Shown here one piece after another: positions 43,377 through 52,394 of a stretch of 64,000 nt of DNA (its first letter is position 1; each line of letters starts with the position of its first letter). Position numbers and translations under genes: made by a program. The DNA lies in NCBI RefSeq assembly GCF_035918235.1, contig NZ_CP109485.1, positions 8,277,001 to 8,341,000 of the forward strand, read 5' to 3'. Below the pieces are notes generated by a model. The model saw only the letters and a list, made by a program, of their open reading frames with translations. It was not told where the DNA came from and did no database searches. This stretch comes from Streptomyces sp. NBC_01445 (GTDB lineage: Bacteria > Actinomycetota > Actinomycetes > Streptomycetales > Streptomycetaceae).

Positions 43377-45944
43377 TCATTCGTGCGCGATGGCCGCCAG
43401 CACGTTCATGCGCGAGGCGCGCAGCGCGGGAAGGAGCGCCGCCGCGAGTCCCACGACGACCGAGCCGACCACGACCGCGACGATCGTCCCCCACGGGATG
43501 GCGAGCGCCTCCATGCCCTGGAGCGCCAGGACCTCGTGGATCGCGAGGCCCCACACGACGCCGAGCGTGAGCCCGAGCACCGCGCCGAACACGGCGATCA
43601 CCACGGACTCCAGGCGGATCATCCTCCGCAGCTGACGCCGGGAGAGCCCGATGGCGCGGAGCAGACCGATCTCCCGTGTCCGCTCCACGACCGACAGGGC
43701 GAGGGTGTTGACGACGCCCAGGACGGCGATCACGATCGCGAGCCCGACCAGCGCGTACACCAGGTACAGCAGCACCGCGATCTGGTCGTGCACGAGCTTC
43801 TTGTAGTCGGCCAGGTCGCGCACCTGTACCTGTGGGTACGGATCGAGGGCCTTCTCCAGACGGGCGCGCAGCACGTCCGCGCCCGTGCCGGGGGAGGCGT
43901 TCACGTACACCGCCGAGTCCTGGCCGTCGGGCAGGAACTTCTCCAGCGTCCCCATCCCCATGAACAGGCCGCCGGACATGCCGAATCCGTCCCCGCTGCC
44001 CTGGTCGGTGAGGGCCGCGACGGTGAGCCGGTCCGTGCGCCCGCCGGGCAGATCCACCGGCACCACCGTGCCCACGCGCGCGTGGTGCTCCTTGGCGAAC
44101 TCCGCGTCCATCGCGACCTTCCCGGGCGCGAGCGCCGCCGCCGAGTCGCCCTGGGAGTACGTGACGTGCGCGACATCGTCGAGCTGTGCCTCGTAGCCGG
44201 CTGCGGTCGTCTTCACGCGTTTGCCGTCCGGCAGGCGCACCGCGAGCGGCACGAACCGCTGGCGCACCACGAGCCCCGCACCTTCCGTGGCGCGGATTCG
44301 GTCGGTCACTTCTTTGGGGAAGGGCATGAAGTTGGAATTCTGGACTGTGAAGTCGGCGCCGAGGGTCTTGTCGATCTGCTCGTCGAACGACTTGCTCATC
44401 GACGCGCTCGCCACGGACATGCTCGCCACCAGGGCGAGCCCCACCATCAGTGCGGCAGCCGTGGCCCCGGTGCGCCGCGGGTTGCGCAGCGCGTTGCGCT
44501 GGCTCAGCCGTCCCACCGAGCCGAACACGGCGGGGAAGGCGCCGCCCAGGACGCGGATCACGGGACGTACGAGCAAAGGGCCCGCGATCACGGTGGCCAG
44601 CAGCGTCAGGACGATGCCGACGACGAGGAGCAGCGAGGCGCTCGCCGTCTTCGTGGCCGCGGCGCACCCCACGAGAGCAGCCGCCCCCGCCACGCCGACT
44701 GCGGTCCCCGCCACGGCGCGCACCCGCAGCGGCCGCCCCGCACCCGCGATCTCGGCGTCCGCGAGCGCCGCCATGGGGGAGACCCGGGACGCCCGCCGCG
44801 ACGGCAGATACGCGGCCACGAACGTGACCCCGACCCCGACCGCGAAGGCCGCGACGGGTGTCCCCCAGCCGATCACCATCTCGGTCGACTTCAGGTTCAT
44901 CCCGAACGCGCTCATGAGTTTGATGAGGCCGAGCGCCAGCCCGATGCCCGCCGCCAGGCCGAGCACCGAGCCCACCAGGCCGAGCAGCACCGCCTCCGTC
45001 AGGACGGAGCGCCGCACCTGCCGCCGGTCGGCCCCGAGTGCACGGAGCAGTCCCAGCTCGCGGGTGCGCTGCGCGATCAGCATCGAGAACGTGTTCACGA
45101 TCAGGAAGATCCCGACCAGGACAGCGATCCCGGCGAAGCCGAGCATCACGTACTTGATCACGTCGAGGAACGAGCCGAGGTCCGCCGCGTCCGACGTGGC
45201 CTGTTCGCCGGCGGTCTTCAAGTCGTAGCCGGAACCGAGCTGTTGGGCGATGCGTTGCTTCAGGGCGGCGTCGCTCACCCCGGGGGCCGCGTCCACGGAG
45301 ATGCTCGTCGCGCGGTCCGTACTGCCGAGCAGCTTCGCCTGCGCCGCCGCCGTGTCGAGGAAGACGAGCGCGGCGCCGGGGTTGGTGGTGCGGAAGGTCG
45401 CGATGCCCACGATCCGCACGGTGAAGGAGCCCGGCTGTGCGAGGACGGTGAGCGAGTCGCCGATGCGGATGTGCTTCTTGTCGGCGGTGTCGGCGTCGAG
45501 CAGCGCCTCGCCACTGCCGCGCGGGGCGTGCCCCGAGGTCAGGCGGACCGGACTGCGGTCCGTCACATACCAGTTGGTGGCGATGGTGGGGGCGCCGCTG
45601 GTCGGGCCGACCGATTTGTTCTTGTCGTCCACGACGGTGATGTTCTCGGCGGCGGCGTCGATCCTTGCCGCGGCGACGCCGTCGATGGACCTGATCTGCC
45701 GGGCGAGGCGGGCCGGGACGGTCTCGACCGCCCCGGTCGGCACCGACTCGCCGAGGGAGTCCTGCTTCGGATTCACCTGGACGTCGGCGGACGTGGACGC
45801 GAACAGCCGGTCGAAGGTGCGGGTCACCGTGTCCGAGAAGACCAGGCTGCCCGCCACGAACGCCACCGAGAGGACGATGGCAAGCCCCGACAGGACCAGT
45901 CGGCCCTTGTGCGCGAGGAAACTCCTGAGCGTCGCCTTAAGCAC
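43377..45944 (-). CDS. FtsX-like ABC transporter permease (MacB/LolCDE type)
   Basis: An 855-residue membrane protein with two FtsX domains. An N-terminal helix (KGRLVLSGLAIVLSVAFVAGSLVF) is followed by a large extracytoplasmic domain, then three helices near residues 270-400, a second core helix and outside domain, and three final helices ending RASRMNVLAAIAHE. The GTG at 45944 (VLKATLRSFL) is chosen. It starts 10 bp after the ATPase stop. Such systems move lipoproteins, lipids or peptides, or transmit signals; the role is unknown here. Confidence 0.93.
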   Translation of the reverse strand: MLKATLRSFLAHKGRLVLSGLAIVLSVAFVAGSLVFSDTVTRTFDRLFASTSADVQVNPKQDSLGESVPTGAVETVPARLARQIRSIDGVAAARIDAAAENITVVDDKNKSVGPTSGAPTIATNWYVTDRSPVRLTSGHAPRGSGEALLDADTADKKHIRIGDSLTVLAQPGSFTVRIVGIATFRTTNPGAALVFLDTAAAQAKLLGSTDRATSISVDAAPGVSDAALKQRIAQQLGSGYDLKTAGEQATSDAADLGSFLDVIKYVMLGFAGIAVLVGIFLIVNTFSMLIAQRTRELGLLRALGADRRQVRRSVLTEAVLLGLVGSVLGLAAGIGLALGLIKLMSAFGMNLKSTEMVIGWGTPVAAFAVGVGVTFVAAYLPSRRASRVSPMAALADAEIAGAGRPLRVRAVAGTAVGVAGAAALVGCAAATKTASASLLLVVGIVLTLLATVIAGPLLVRPVIRVLGGAFPAVFGSVGRLSQRNALRNPRRTGATAAALMVGLALVASMSVASASMSKSFDEQIDKTLGADFTVQNSNFMPFPKEVTDRIRATEGAGLVVRQRFVPLAVRLPDGKRVKTTAAGYEAQLDDVAHVTYSQGDSAAALAPGKVAMDAEFAKEHHARVGTVVPVDLPGGRTDRLTVAALTDQGSGDGFGMSGGLFMGMGTLEKFLPDGQDSAVYVNASPGTGADVLRARLEKALDPYPQVQVRDLADYKKLVHDQIAVLLYLVYALVGLAIVIAVLGVVNTLALSVVERTREIGLLRAIGLSRRQLRRMIRLESVVIAVFGAVLGLTLGVVWGLAIHEVLALQGMEALAIPWGTIVAVVVGSVVVGLAAALLPALRASRMNVLAAIAHE

Positions 45945-45954
45945 AACGGCCTCT

Positions 45955-46749
45955 CTATGGCTGGGAGTTGTGGGGGTTTCCCCCGGTGAACAGTCGCATG
46001 CGCTCCAGGACCGCCTCCGCCGTGGGCTGTGGCATCTCGTCCACGAGGCGGCCGTCACCGAGGAAGAGCACCAGGTCGGAGTGGCCCGCCGCGCCGGGGT
46101 CGTGCGTCACCATCACGACGGTCTGCCCGAGGTCGTCCACCGCCTCGCGCAGGAACCCGAGGACCTCCAGGCCCGCGCGCGAGTCCAGATTCCCCGTCGG
46201 CTCGTCCGCGAAGATCAGTTCCGGCCGCGACGCGAGGGCTCTGGCGCAGGCCACTCGCTGCTGCTGCCCTCCGGAGAGCTGCGCGGGACGGTGCTTGAGC
46301 CGGTCGCCGAGGCCCAGCGTGTCGATGACCTGCTTCAGCCACTCCGCGTCCGGGGTGCGGCCCGCGATGTCCATCGGCAGCGTGATGTTCTCCGCCGCGT
46401 TCAGCGTCGGAATGAGGTTGAACGACTGGAACATGAAGCCGATCCGGTCGCGCCGCAGCTGCGTCAGCTCCTTGTCGCGCAGGCCCGTGATCTCGGTGCC
46501 CCCGAGCCACACCTGACCCGCGGAGACCGAGTCGAGCCCGGCCAGGCAGTGCATCAGCGTGGACTTGCCCGACCCCGAGGGGCCCATGACTGCGGTGAAC
46601 CGGCCGCGCGCGATGTCCACGTCGACCGAGTCGAGCGCGAGGACCGCGGTCTCCCCGGACCCGTACGCCTTGGTCAGGCCGCGGGCGCGCGCGGCGACGT
46701 CGCCCGCCTCCGCCAGGCCGTAGGGCTGTTCTGCTGCCGCTGTGGACAA
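45955..46749 (-). CDS. ABC transporter ATP-binding protein (MacB/LolD type)
   Basis: A 264-residue ATPase: Walker A VMGPSGSGKSTLMHCLAGLDSVSAG, signature LSGGQQQRVACARALASRPEL, Walker B IFADEPTGNLDSRAG, and the H-loop VMVTHDP. The TTG at 46749 is used because a perfect AGGAGG lies 7 nt before it and no ATG or GTG fits. It forms a two-gene unit with the FtsX-type permease downstream. Confidence 0.94.
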   Translation of the reverse strand: MSTAAAEQPYGLAEAGDVAARARGLTKAYGSGETAVLALDSVDVDIARGRFTAVMGPSGSGKSTLMHCLAGLDSVSAGQVWLGGTEITGLRDKELTQLRRDRIGFMFQSFNLIPTLNAAENITLPMDIAGRTPDAEWLKQVIDTLGLGDRLKHRPAQLSGGQQQRVACARALASRPELIFADEPTGNLDSRAGLEVLGFLREAVDDLGQTVVMVTHDPGAAGHSDLVLFLGDGRLVDEMPQPTAEAVLERMRLFTGGNPHNSQP

Positions 46750-46890
46750 GGCCGCCTCCTGGATCCCGCCGTCGTCCTGGCCGTCACGACTCCCGTGTCG
46801 CGTACGAGGGTAGTGGGGTGCGTCACACCTGCGGTATCCCTCCGAGGTCGGGCTCCCGATACGCGTGTAAGGGGCACCTTCGCCGTCTCC

Positions 46891-46920
46891 TTGCCGGTGC
46901 TAGCACGTCGGCGCTAGCGT
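46891..46920 (+). promoter_or_regulatory. Toxin-antitoxin promoter with two palindromes
   Basis: TTGCCG (46891-46896) and TAGCGT (46915-46920) are spaced 18 bp and make a plausible promoter ending 6 nt before the ATG. Two palindromes lie inside: GTGCTAGCAC (46897-46906) and CGCTAGCG (46912-46919), both with a GCTAGC core, centred 14 bp apart. RHH antitoxins usually bind paired short palindromes, so this is a good autoregulatory operator. Confidence 0.68.
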
Positions 46921-46926
46921 GAAGTC

Positions 46927-47154
46927 ATGGCGAAGACTCAGCTGAACGTACGGGTGGACGAGGACACCGCCCGAGCCGCGCGTGAGCGTGCGCTCGCACG
47001 CGGCGTGAGCGTGAACAGGTACATCGAGGAGCTGGTCAGACAGGACGCGGGCGAGCTCGGCCGGACGTTCGTCGAGGCAGCCGCCGACTTCATGAAGCAG
47101 TACGAATCCGTGTTCGCCGAGGAATTCGGCGCGGAGCGCGAAGGCCGACGCTGA
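46927..47154 (+). CDS. Ribbon-helix-helix antitoxin
   Basis: A 75-residue protein: QLNVRVDEDTARAARERALARGVSVNRYIEELVRQDAG is a ribbon-helix-helix (CopG/HicB-like) DNA-binding motif at residues 4-41, followed by a C-terminal helix (EAAADFMKQYESVFAEEFG) that would bind the toxin. It lies 4 bp before the Fic-like gene. Small size, paired organisation and a double-palindrome promoter argue for a toxin-antitoxin module. The transcript is probably leaderless. Confidence 0.85.
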   Translation: MAKTQLNVRVDEDTARAARERALARGVSVNRYIEELVRQDAGELGRTFVEAAADFMKQYESVFAEEFGAEREGRR

Positions 47155-47158
47155 GCCC

Positions 47159-47542
47159 TTGAGCGAATCGAAGAACGTGCGTATCGACCTGGCCTGGCTT
47201 CTCATGATCGCCGAACAGAAGACCCCCGGAGACCCTCAGGTGACCGACTGGGGCGCGCTCGTCGCCGCCGTCAGCCGGCACGAGGCGGAGATCTTCGGGA
47301 CCGCCGTCTACGACAGCCCGCACGCGCGGGCCGCGTCACTGCTCCAGCTGCTCCTCCACGTCCCGGCCCTCGAACGCTCGAACGCCATGTTCGCGTCGGC
47401 CGTCGCGTACGCCTATCTCGTCGCCAGCGGCCTCAAGGTCGCCACGTCGCCCGACCAGGTCAGGGAACTGGCCCGCCTGGTCAAGGACGGCGGGGCGACC
47501 GTGCACGACATCGCGGAGGAACTCCGCAGATGGACCCTGTGA
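47159..47542 (+). CDS. Fic/Doc-like toxin with a degenerate motif
   Basis: A 127-residue helical protein that fits the actinobacterial family annotated as the toxin component of Fic-type modules (LAWLLMIAEQKTP, AEIFGTAVYDSPHARAASLLQLLLHVPALERSNAMFASAVAYAYLVASGL). The Fic motif HxFx(D/G)xN(K/G)R is degenerate: His at 67 is followed by VPALERSN, without the Phe, Gly or final Arg. It may not be a working nucleotidyl- or phosphotransferase. The TTG start at 47159 is 4 bp after the antitoxin stop; a GTG a few codons later is possible. Confidence 0.75.
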   Translation: MSESKNVRIDLAWLLMIAEQKTPGDPQVTDWGALVAAVSRHEAEIFGTAVYDSPHARAASLLQLLLHVPALERSNAMFASAVAYAYLVASGLKVATSPDQVRELARLVKDGGATVHDIAEELRRWTL

Positions 47543-47552
47543 GCCGCTAGGG

Positions 47553-48266
47553 CTACCCGGCGACGCTCGCGGCGAAGGCCGTCGTGTCCCACGTTCCGTC
47601 CAGCTCCGGTGCCAGCCAACTCGGCGCGGATGTACGGAAGTCGGGGTGTGTGCCTGCCCCTTCGGGGATCGCGCCGAGGAGCTTCGTCCCCGAGACCTCA
47701 GGGAAGTCCGCGAGATTGCAGCGGGCCGCGAGGTCGGGGTGCTCCGGCCAGCTGCCGACGACGACGCCGAGCGGCGTCAGGTCACGGGCGCGCAGTGCCT
47801 CCGTCGTCAGGGCCGTCGAGTTGAGCGTGCCGAGCCCCGCCGCCGCGACGACGAGAACCGGCGCTCCGAGCTGCCTGGCCGCGTCGGCGAGGGTGCCCCC
47901 GTCCGCGTCGAAGCGCACGAGCAGGCCGCCCGCGCCCTCGACCAGGACGAGGTCGTGCTCCGCGGCCAGCTTCGCCGCCGCGTCGGCCACCTCGTGCGGG
48001 CGCACCGGGGGGAGGCCGGCGCGCAGCGCGGCCGTCGCAGGCGCCAACGGCTCGGGGTACCGCGCCAGTTCGACGGCCGTCACCCCGCCGCCCACCAGGC
48101 GCTTCACCTCGTCCGCGTCCCCGCACTCGCCGGGACCGACCCCGGTCTGAGCCGGCTTCAGGACGGCCACCGACCGCCCCGCGGCCAGCGCGGCGGCCGC
48201 CACGGCCGCCGTCGTGACCGTCTTGCCGATCTCGGTTCCGGTCCCCGTGACCACCAGTACCGTCAT
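47553..48266 (-). CDS. bioD: Dethiobiotin synthetase
   Basis: A 237-residue enzyme closing the ureido ring of dethiobiotin with ATP and CO2. The P-loop is VTGTGTEIGKT (residues 6-16), then LKPAQTG, and LVLVEGAGGLLVRFDADGGTLADAA. The ATG at 48266 is 5 bp from the bioA stop. It is the last gene of bioBAD. The stop lies only 10 bp from the convergent toxin gene, so the two units may interfere. Confidence 0.96.
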   Translation of the reverse strand: MTVLVVTGTGTEIGKTVTTAAVAAAALAAGRSVAVLKPAQTGVGPGECGDADEVKRLVGGGVTAVELARYPEPLAPATAALRAGLPPVRPHEVADAAAKLAAEHDLVLVEGAGGLLVRFDADGGTLADAARQLGAPVLVVAAAGLGTLNSTALTTEALRARDLTPLGVVVGSWPEHPDLAARCNLADFPEVSGTKLLGAIPEGAGTHPDFRTSAPSWLAPELDGTWDTTAFAASVAG

Positions 48267-48271
48267 GCTGT

Positions 48272-49594
48272 TCAGCCCTCCCGCGCCGCCGCGCACACCG
48301 CGCGGCCGATCCGTGCCAGATCCTCGTCCCCCGTGATGTACGGGGGCATCGTGTACACGAGGTCGCGGAACGGCCGCAGCCACACGCCCTCGCGCACCGC
48401 CGCCCGAGTGGCGGCCGCCATGTCGATCTCGTGGTCCAGCTGTACGACGCCGATCGCGCCGAGCACGCGCACGTCGCGCACCCCGGGCAGCTCCGAGGCC
48501 GCGGCGAGCGACTCCCGCAGACCCGACTCGATCCGCTTGACCTCCGTGGCCCAGTCCTGCCCGAGCAGGAGGTCGATCGAGGCACAGGCCACCGCGGCGG
48601 CGAGGGGGTTCCCCATGAACGTGGGCCCGTGCGCGAGCACCGGCACCTCGCCGCGCGAGATCCCGTCCGCCACGCGCGCTGTGCACAGCGTCGCCGCCAG
48701 TGTCATATAGCCGCCGGTCAGGGCCTTGCCGACACACATCACATCGGGCGTCACCGAAGCGTGCTCCGCGGCGAACAGCGCCCCGGTCCGCCCGAACCCG
48801 GTGGCGATCTCGTCGAACACGAGGAGCACGTCGTGCGCGTCGCAGGCCTCGCGCAGGACCCGCAGATACGCGGGGGAGTGGAACCGCATCCCGCCCGCGC
48901 CCTGCACCACGGGTTCCACGATCACGGCGGCCAGCTCATGGGCGTGACGCCCGATCAGCTCGTGCAGATGATCCGCGTAGGCCTCCTCGTACGCGGCCGG
49001 CGGGGCGTCGGCGAACACGTGCTGCGGCAGCGCGCCCGACCACAGCTCGTGCATACCGCCCTCGGGGTCGCAGACCGCCATCGGCTGCCAGGTGTCGCCG
49101 TGGTAGCCACCACGCCAGGTCAGCAGGCGGCGCTTCTCCGGCTTCCCGAGGGAACGCCAGTGCTGGAGGCACATCTTGATCGCGACTTCGACGGACACGG
49201 AGCCCGAGTCGGCGAGGAACACATGCTCCAGACCTTCGGGCGACATGTCGACAAGGCGTTTCGCGAGGCCGACGGCGGGCTCGTGCGTGAGCCCGCCGAA
49301 CATGACGTGGCTCATCCTGCCGAGCTGGTCGCGCACCGCCTCGTTGAGCACAGGGTGGTTGTAGCCGTGGACAGCCGACCACCAGGACGACATCCCGTCG
49401 ACCAGCTCGGCACCTTCACCGACCCCACCGCCCCCGCCGGCGAGCCGGAGTCGCACCCCGGCCGCCGACTCGACGACGAGCGGCTCCTGCCGCCCCGGCA
49501 TCGGACCGTACGGATGCCAGACGTGCCGCCGGTCGAGGTCGAGCAGCTCCGCCACGGGCAGCCCCGACACCGGCAGTCCCGGCCCCTCAGGCAT
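48272..49594 (-). CDS. bioA: Adenosylmethionine-8-amino-7-oxononanoate aminotransferase
   Basis: A 440-residue class III PLP aminotransferase making 7,8-diaminopelargonate. It has [16 protein letters not shown], the family motif [36 protein letters not shown] and the PLP lysine in [12 protein letters not shown]. The ATG at 49594 overlaps the end of bioB by 8 bp. Upstream residues in the same frame are an artefact of the bioB reading. Middle gene of bioBAD. Confidence 0.96.
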   Translation of the reverse strand: MPEGPGLPVSGLPVAELLDLDRRHVWHPYGPMPGRQEPLVVESAAGVRLRLAGGGGGVGEGAELVDGMSSWWSAVHGYNHPVLNEAVRDQLGRMSHVMFGGLTHEPAVGLAKRLVDMSPEGLEHVFLADSGSVSVEVAIKMCLQHWRSLGKPEKRRLLTWRGGYHGDTWQPMAVCDPEGGMHELWSGALPQHVFADAPPAAYEEAYADHLHELIGRHAHELAAVIVEPVVQGAGGMRFHSPAYLRVLREACDAHDVLLVFDEIATGFGRTGALFAAEHASVTPDVMCVGKALTGGYMTLAATLCTARVADGISRGEVPVLAHGPTFMGNPLAAAVACASIDLLLGQDWATEVKRIESGLRESLAAASELPGVRDVRVLGAIGVVQLDHEIDMAAATRAAVREGVWLRPFRDLVYTMPPYITGDEDLARIGRAVCAAAREG

Positions 49595-50804
49595 TGGGCG
49601 CGAGATCCGTACCGGCACCCCGGCGGCGTACGGCGACGAGGTCCGTACGCGCCTCGGGGACCTCGGCGACCAGGGACTCCGCAGCGTCTTCGTGCGAGCC
49701 GCAGCCCCCTTCCTCATGGGAGCCGCAGCCCCCGCCGGAACCGCAGGCCGAACCCGCGCCGGAACCGCAGGCCGCCGCAGCCTCGGAACCGCACGGCCCG
49801 CCCCGGTGCTCGGGCAGCGTCACCTGATCGGTGCCCTCGACCTCGAACCCGGCGTCCGTGATCATGTCCAGGTCCGCCTTGCCCGCCTGGCCCTCACTCG
49901 TCAAGTAGTCGCCGAGGAAGATGGAGTTGGCGAGGTGGAGCGCCAGCGGCTGCATCGAGCGCAGGTGCACCTCGCGCCCGCCCGCGATCCGCACCTCGAC
50001 GTCGGGGCAGACGAAGCGGACCATCGCGAGGATCCGCAGGCAGCGCTGCGGCGTCAGGTTCCACTCCTTGGCGAGGGGCGTGCCCTCGAAGGGGATGAGG
50101 AAGTTGACCGGCACCGAGTCCGGGTCGAGTTCGCGCAGGGAGTAGACGACGTCGACCAGGTCCTCGTCGCTCTCGCCCATGCCCGCGATGAGACCGGAGC
50201 AGGCGGACAGACCGGCCGCGTGGGCCTTCTGCACCGTGTCGACGCGGTCCGCATAGGTGTGCGTCGTCGTGATGTCGCCGTACGTGCCCTCGGAGGTGTT
50301 GAGGTTGTGGTTGTACGCGTCGGCCCCCGCGCCGCGCAGCCGCTCGGCCTGGCCCTCGGACAGCAGACCGAGGCAGGCGCACACCTCGACGCCCTCGTTC
50401 TGCTCCTTGATCGCGCCGATGGTCTCCGACACGCGGTCGACGTCCCGGTCCGTCGGGCCGCGCCCGGACGCCACCAGACAGACCCGCTTCGCGCCGCCCG
50501 CGACACCGGCGGCCGCGGCCTTCGACGCCTCGTCGGGCTTCAGCCACGTGTACTTGAGGATCTCCGCCTTGGACCCGAGCCGCTGCGAGCAGTACGAGCA
50601 GTCCTCGGGGCACAGGCCCGACTTGAGGTTGACCAGATAGTTGAGTTTCACCCGCCGGCCGAACCACTGGCGCCGCACCTTGCCGGCCGCGGCCACCACA
50701 TCGAGCAGTTCGTCGTCGGAAGTCGCCAGAACGGCGAGCGCTTCTTCGCGGCTCGGCAGCTCGCGCCGCAGCCCCTTGTCCACCAGCGTGTTCAGCAGGT
50801 CCAT
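49587..50804 (-). CDS. bioB: Biotin synthase with Cys-Gly-Ser-rich tail
   Basis: A 405-residue radical SAM enzyme inserting sulfur into dethiobiotin. The [4Fe-4S] motif CPEDCSYC and the auxiliary-cluster region are in place, and the usual C-terminal [17 protein letters not shown] segment appears as [16 protein letters not shown]. The core ends near residue 335. A 71-residue extension then carries five CGS motifs (Cys 338, 346, 354, 360, 368) within a Gly/Ala/Ser-rich stretch, ending in a charged tail. Its role is unknown; iron or cluster delivery is possible. First gene of bioBAD. Confidence 0.96.
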   Translation of the reverse strand: MDLLNTLVDKGLRRELPSREEALAVLATSDDELLDVVAAAGKVRRQWFGRRVKLNYLVNLKSGLCPEDCSYCSQRLGSKAEILKYTWLKPDEASKAAAAGVAGGAKRVCLVASGRGPTDRDVDRVSETIGAIKEQNEGVEVCACLGLLSEGQAERLRGAGADAYNHNLNTSEGTYGDITTTHTYADRVDTVQKAHAAGLSACSGLIAGMGESDEDLVDVVYSLRELDPDSVPVNFLIPFEGTPLAKEWNLTPQRCLRILAMVRFVCPDVEVRIAGGREVHLRSMQPLALHLANSIFLGDYLTSEGQAGKADLDMITDAGFEVEGTDQVTLPEHRGGPCGSEAAAACGSGAGSACGSGGGCGSHEEGGCGSHEDAAESLVAEVPEARTDLVAVRRRGAGTDLAPNA

Positions 50805-51004
50805 GGCCCGATCCTGACCTACGTCCCCTGCTCAGGCCAAGGAGGCTTCGGACAACTCTGCCGGTTCGGCGTGTGGGTATTGCCACATCCTGGGTGGCTG
50901 GATGTCCCGCTAGTGTCTGTGCACTGCCTACAAAGACGCAGCGGGCACGGGACAGCACACCCCGCTCGAGAACCGGCCGCGACACGGCCGTCGGAGGGAC
51001 TCAC
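50805..51004. promoter_or_regulatory. Divergent bio promoter region
   Basis: This 200-bp gap separates the bioBAD and bioF starts and should hold both promoters. TGTGG-GTATTG-CCACA (50872-50887) is a small inverted repeat, and TAGTGT near 50911 is a plausible -10 for bioF. No confident repressor site of a known type was recognised. A GGAGGG ribosome binding site precedes bioF. Confidence 0.45.
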
Positions 51005-52165
51005 ATGGCGGGATCGCCGTTCGGCTGGATCGACGAGCAGGAGCGCGTGCGCCGCGGCGCCGGACTGGTCCGCACGCTGCGTCCCCGCCCCGCTGAGAAC
51101 CCGCTCCTCGATCTCGCGAGCAACGACTACCTCGGCCTCACCCGCCACCCCGAGATCACCGGGGGAGCGGCGGACGCGGCGCTGCGCTGGGGTGGCGGCG
51201 CCACCGGCTCCCGGCTCGTCACGGGCACCACGGAACTGCACACCGAACTCGAGCGCGAACTGGCCGCGTTCTGCGGCTTCGAGGCGGCACTCGTCCTGTC
51301 GTCCGGCTACGCGGCCAACCTCGCCGCCGTGACCGCGCTCGCCCCGCACGGCTCCCTGATCGTCTCGGACGCGAGCAATCACGCCTCCCTCATCGACGGC
51401 TGTCGGCTCGCCCGCGGCGCCACGCAGGTCGTCCCGCACGCCGACCCGGGCGCCGTCCGTAAGGCCCTCGACACGCATCAGGGGCAGGCGGTCGTCGTCT
51501 CCGACTCCGTCTTCTCGGTGGACGGCGACGCCGCTCCACTGGCTGAACTGGCAGGAGTGGCAAGGGAGTTCGGGGCCGGCCTGATCGTCGACGACGCACA
51601 CGGACTCGGCGTGCTCGGTGACGGCGGCAGGGGCGCGCCGCAGGCGGCGGGGCTCTCGGGCGCCGACGACACCGTCGTCACCGTCACCCTCTCCAAGTCG
51701 TTCGGCAGCCAGGGCGGCGCCGTCCTCGGTCCCGCCCGGGTGATCGACCATCTAGTCAACACCGCACGGACGTTCATCTTCGACACGGGCCTCGCGCCCG
51801 CGGCGGCCGGCGCCGCACTCGCGGCCCTGCGCCTGCTGCGCCGCGAGCCCGAGCGCGCCGACCGGGCGCGCGCCGTGGCCTCCTCGCTGCACGAACTCCT
51901 CACTGCCGAGGGGCTCCAGGCCGTTCGACCGGACGCCGCCGTCGTCTCCGTGCGCGCGCCGTCCCCCGAAGAGGCCGTGCGCTGGGCGGCCGACTGCCGC
52001 GAAGCCGGCCTCGCCGTCGGCTGCTTCCGGCCGCCGTCCGTGCCGGACGGCATTTCACGGCTGCGGCTGACCGCCCGCGCCGACCTGACCGACGATCAAA
52101 TCGCCGAGGCCGTACGGGTGATCAGCCGCAACGCTCCCGACTCGGCGTTCACCGCAAGGAGCTGA
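51005..52165 (+). CDS. bioF: 8-amino-7-oxononanoate synthase
   Basis: A 386-residue PLP enzyme joining pimeloyl-thioester and alanine, the first committed step of biotin ring assembly. The family motifs LLDLASNDYLGLTRHPEI, GGGATGSRLVTGTTELHTELERELA, VDDAHGLGVLG and the PLP lysine in VTLSKSFGSQGGAVLG are present. Divergent from bioBAD, it makes the set bioFBAD complete apart from pimelate synthesis. Its end overlaps the convergent DUF397 gene by 17 bp. Confidence 0.96.
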   Translation: MAGSPFGWIDEQERVRRGAGLVRTLRPRPAENPLLDLASNDYLGLTRHPEITGGAADAALRWGGGATGSRLVTGTTELHTELERELAAFCGFEAALVLSSGYAANLAAVTALAPHGSLIVSDASNHASLIDGCRLARGATQVVPHADPGAVRKALDTHQGQAVVVSDSVFSVDGDAAPLAELAGVAREFGAGLIVDDAHGLGVLGDGGRGAPQAAGLSGADDTVVTVTLSKSFGSQGGAVLGPARVIDHLVNTARTFIFDTGLAPAAAGAALAALRLLRREPERADRARAVASSLHELLTAEGLQAVRPDAAVVSVRAPSPEEAVRWAADCREAGLAVGCFRPPSVPDGISRLRLTARADLTDDQIAEAVRVISRNAPDSAFTARS

Positions 52166-52385
52166 GGAACCCCTCCCAGGCGGAGGGCGAGAACAGCAGG
52201 GCGGGTCCGGCCGTGCGCTTGGAATCGCGCACCGCGAGGAGTCCGGCCGAAGGGCCGTGGTGCAGCGGAGCCGTCTCGACGCAGTTGTTCATTCCGGTGC
52301 TTCGGCTGCTTCGCCGCCATGACGCGTCGTGCAGAGAGGTGCTGGGAACCGCGGCGGATGGTACGTACCGAGGCAGAGCTGACAT
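52149..52385 (-). CDS. DUF397-domain protein (whiJ-type locus)
   Basis: A 78-residue small protein. DASWRRSSRSTGMNNCVETAP, then VRDSKRTAGPALLFSPSAWEGFLSSLR is the DUF397 fold. In Streptomyces these pair with Scr1/WhiJ-type XRE regulators as a possible antagonist, resembling a toxin-antitoxin-like pair. It starts 9 bp after the XRE stop, with a GGAGG ribosome binding site. Part of the XRE-DUF397-ATPase triplet. Confidence 0.92.
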   Translation of the reverse strand: MSALPRYVPSAAVPSTSLHDASWRRSSRSTGMNNCVETAPLHHGPSAGLLAVRDSKRTAGPALLFSPSAWEGFLSSLR

Positions 52386-52394
52386 GGTGCCTCC

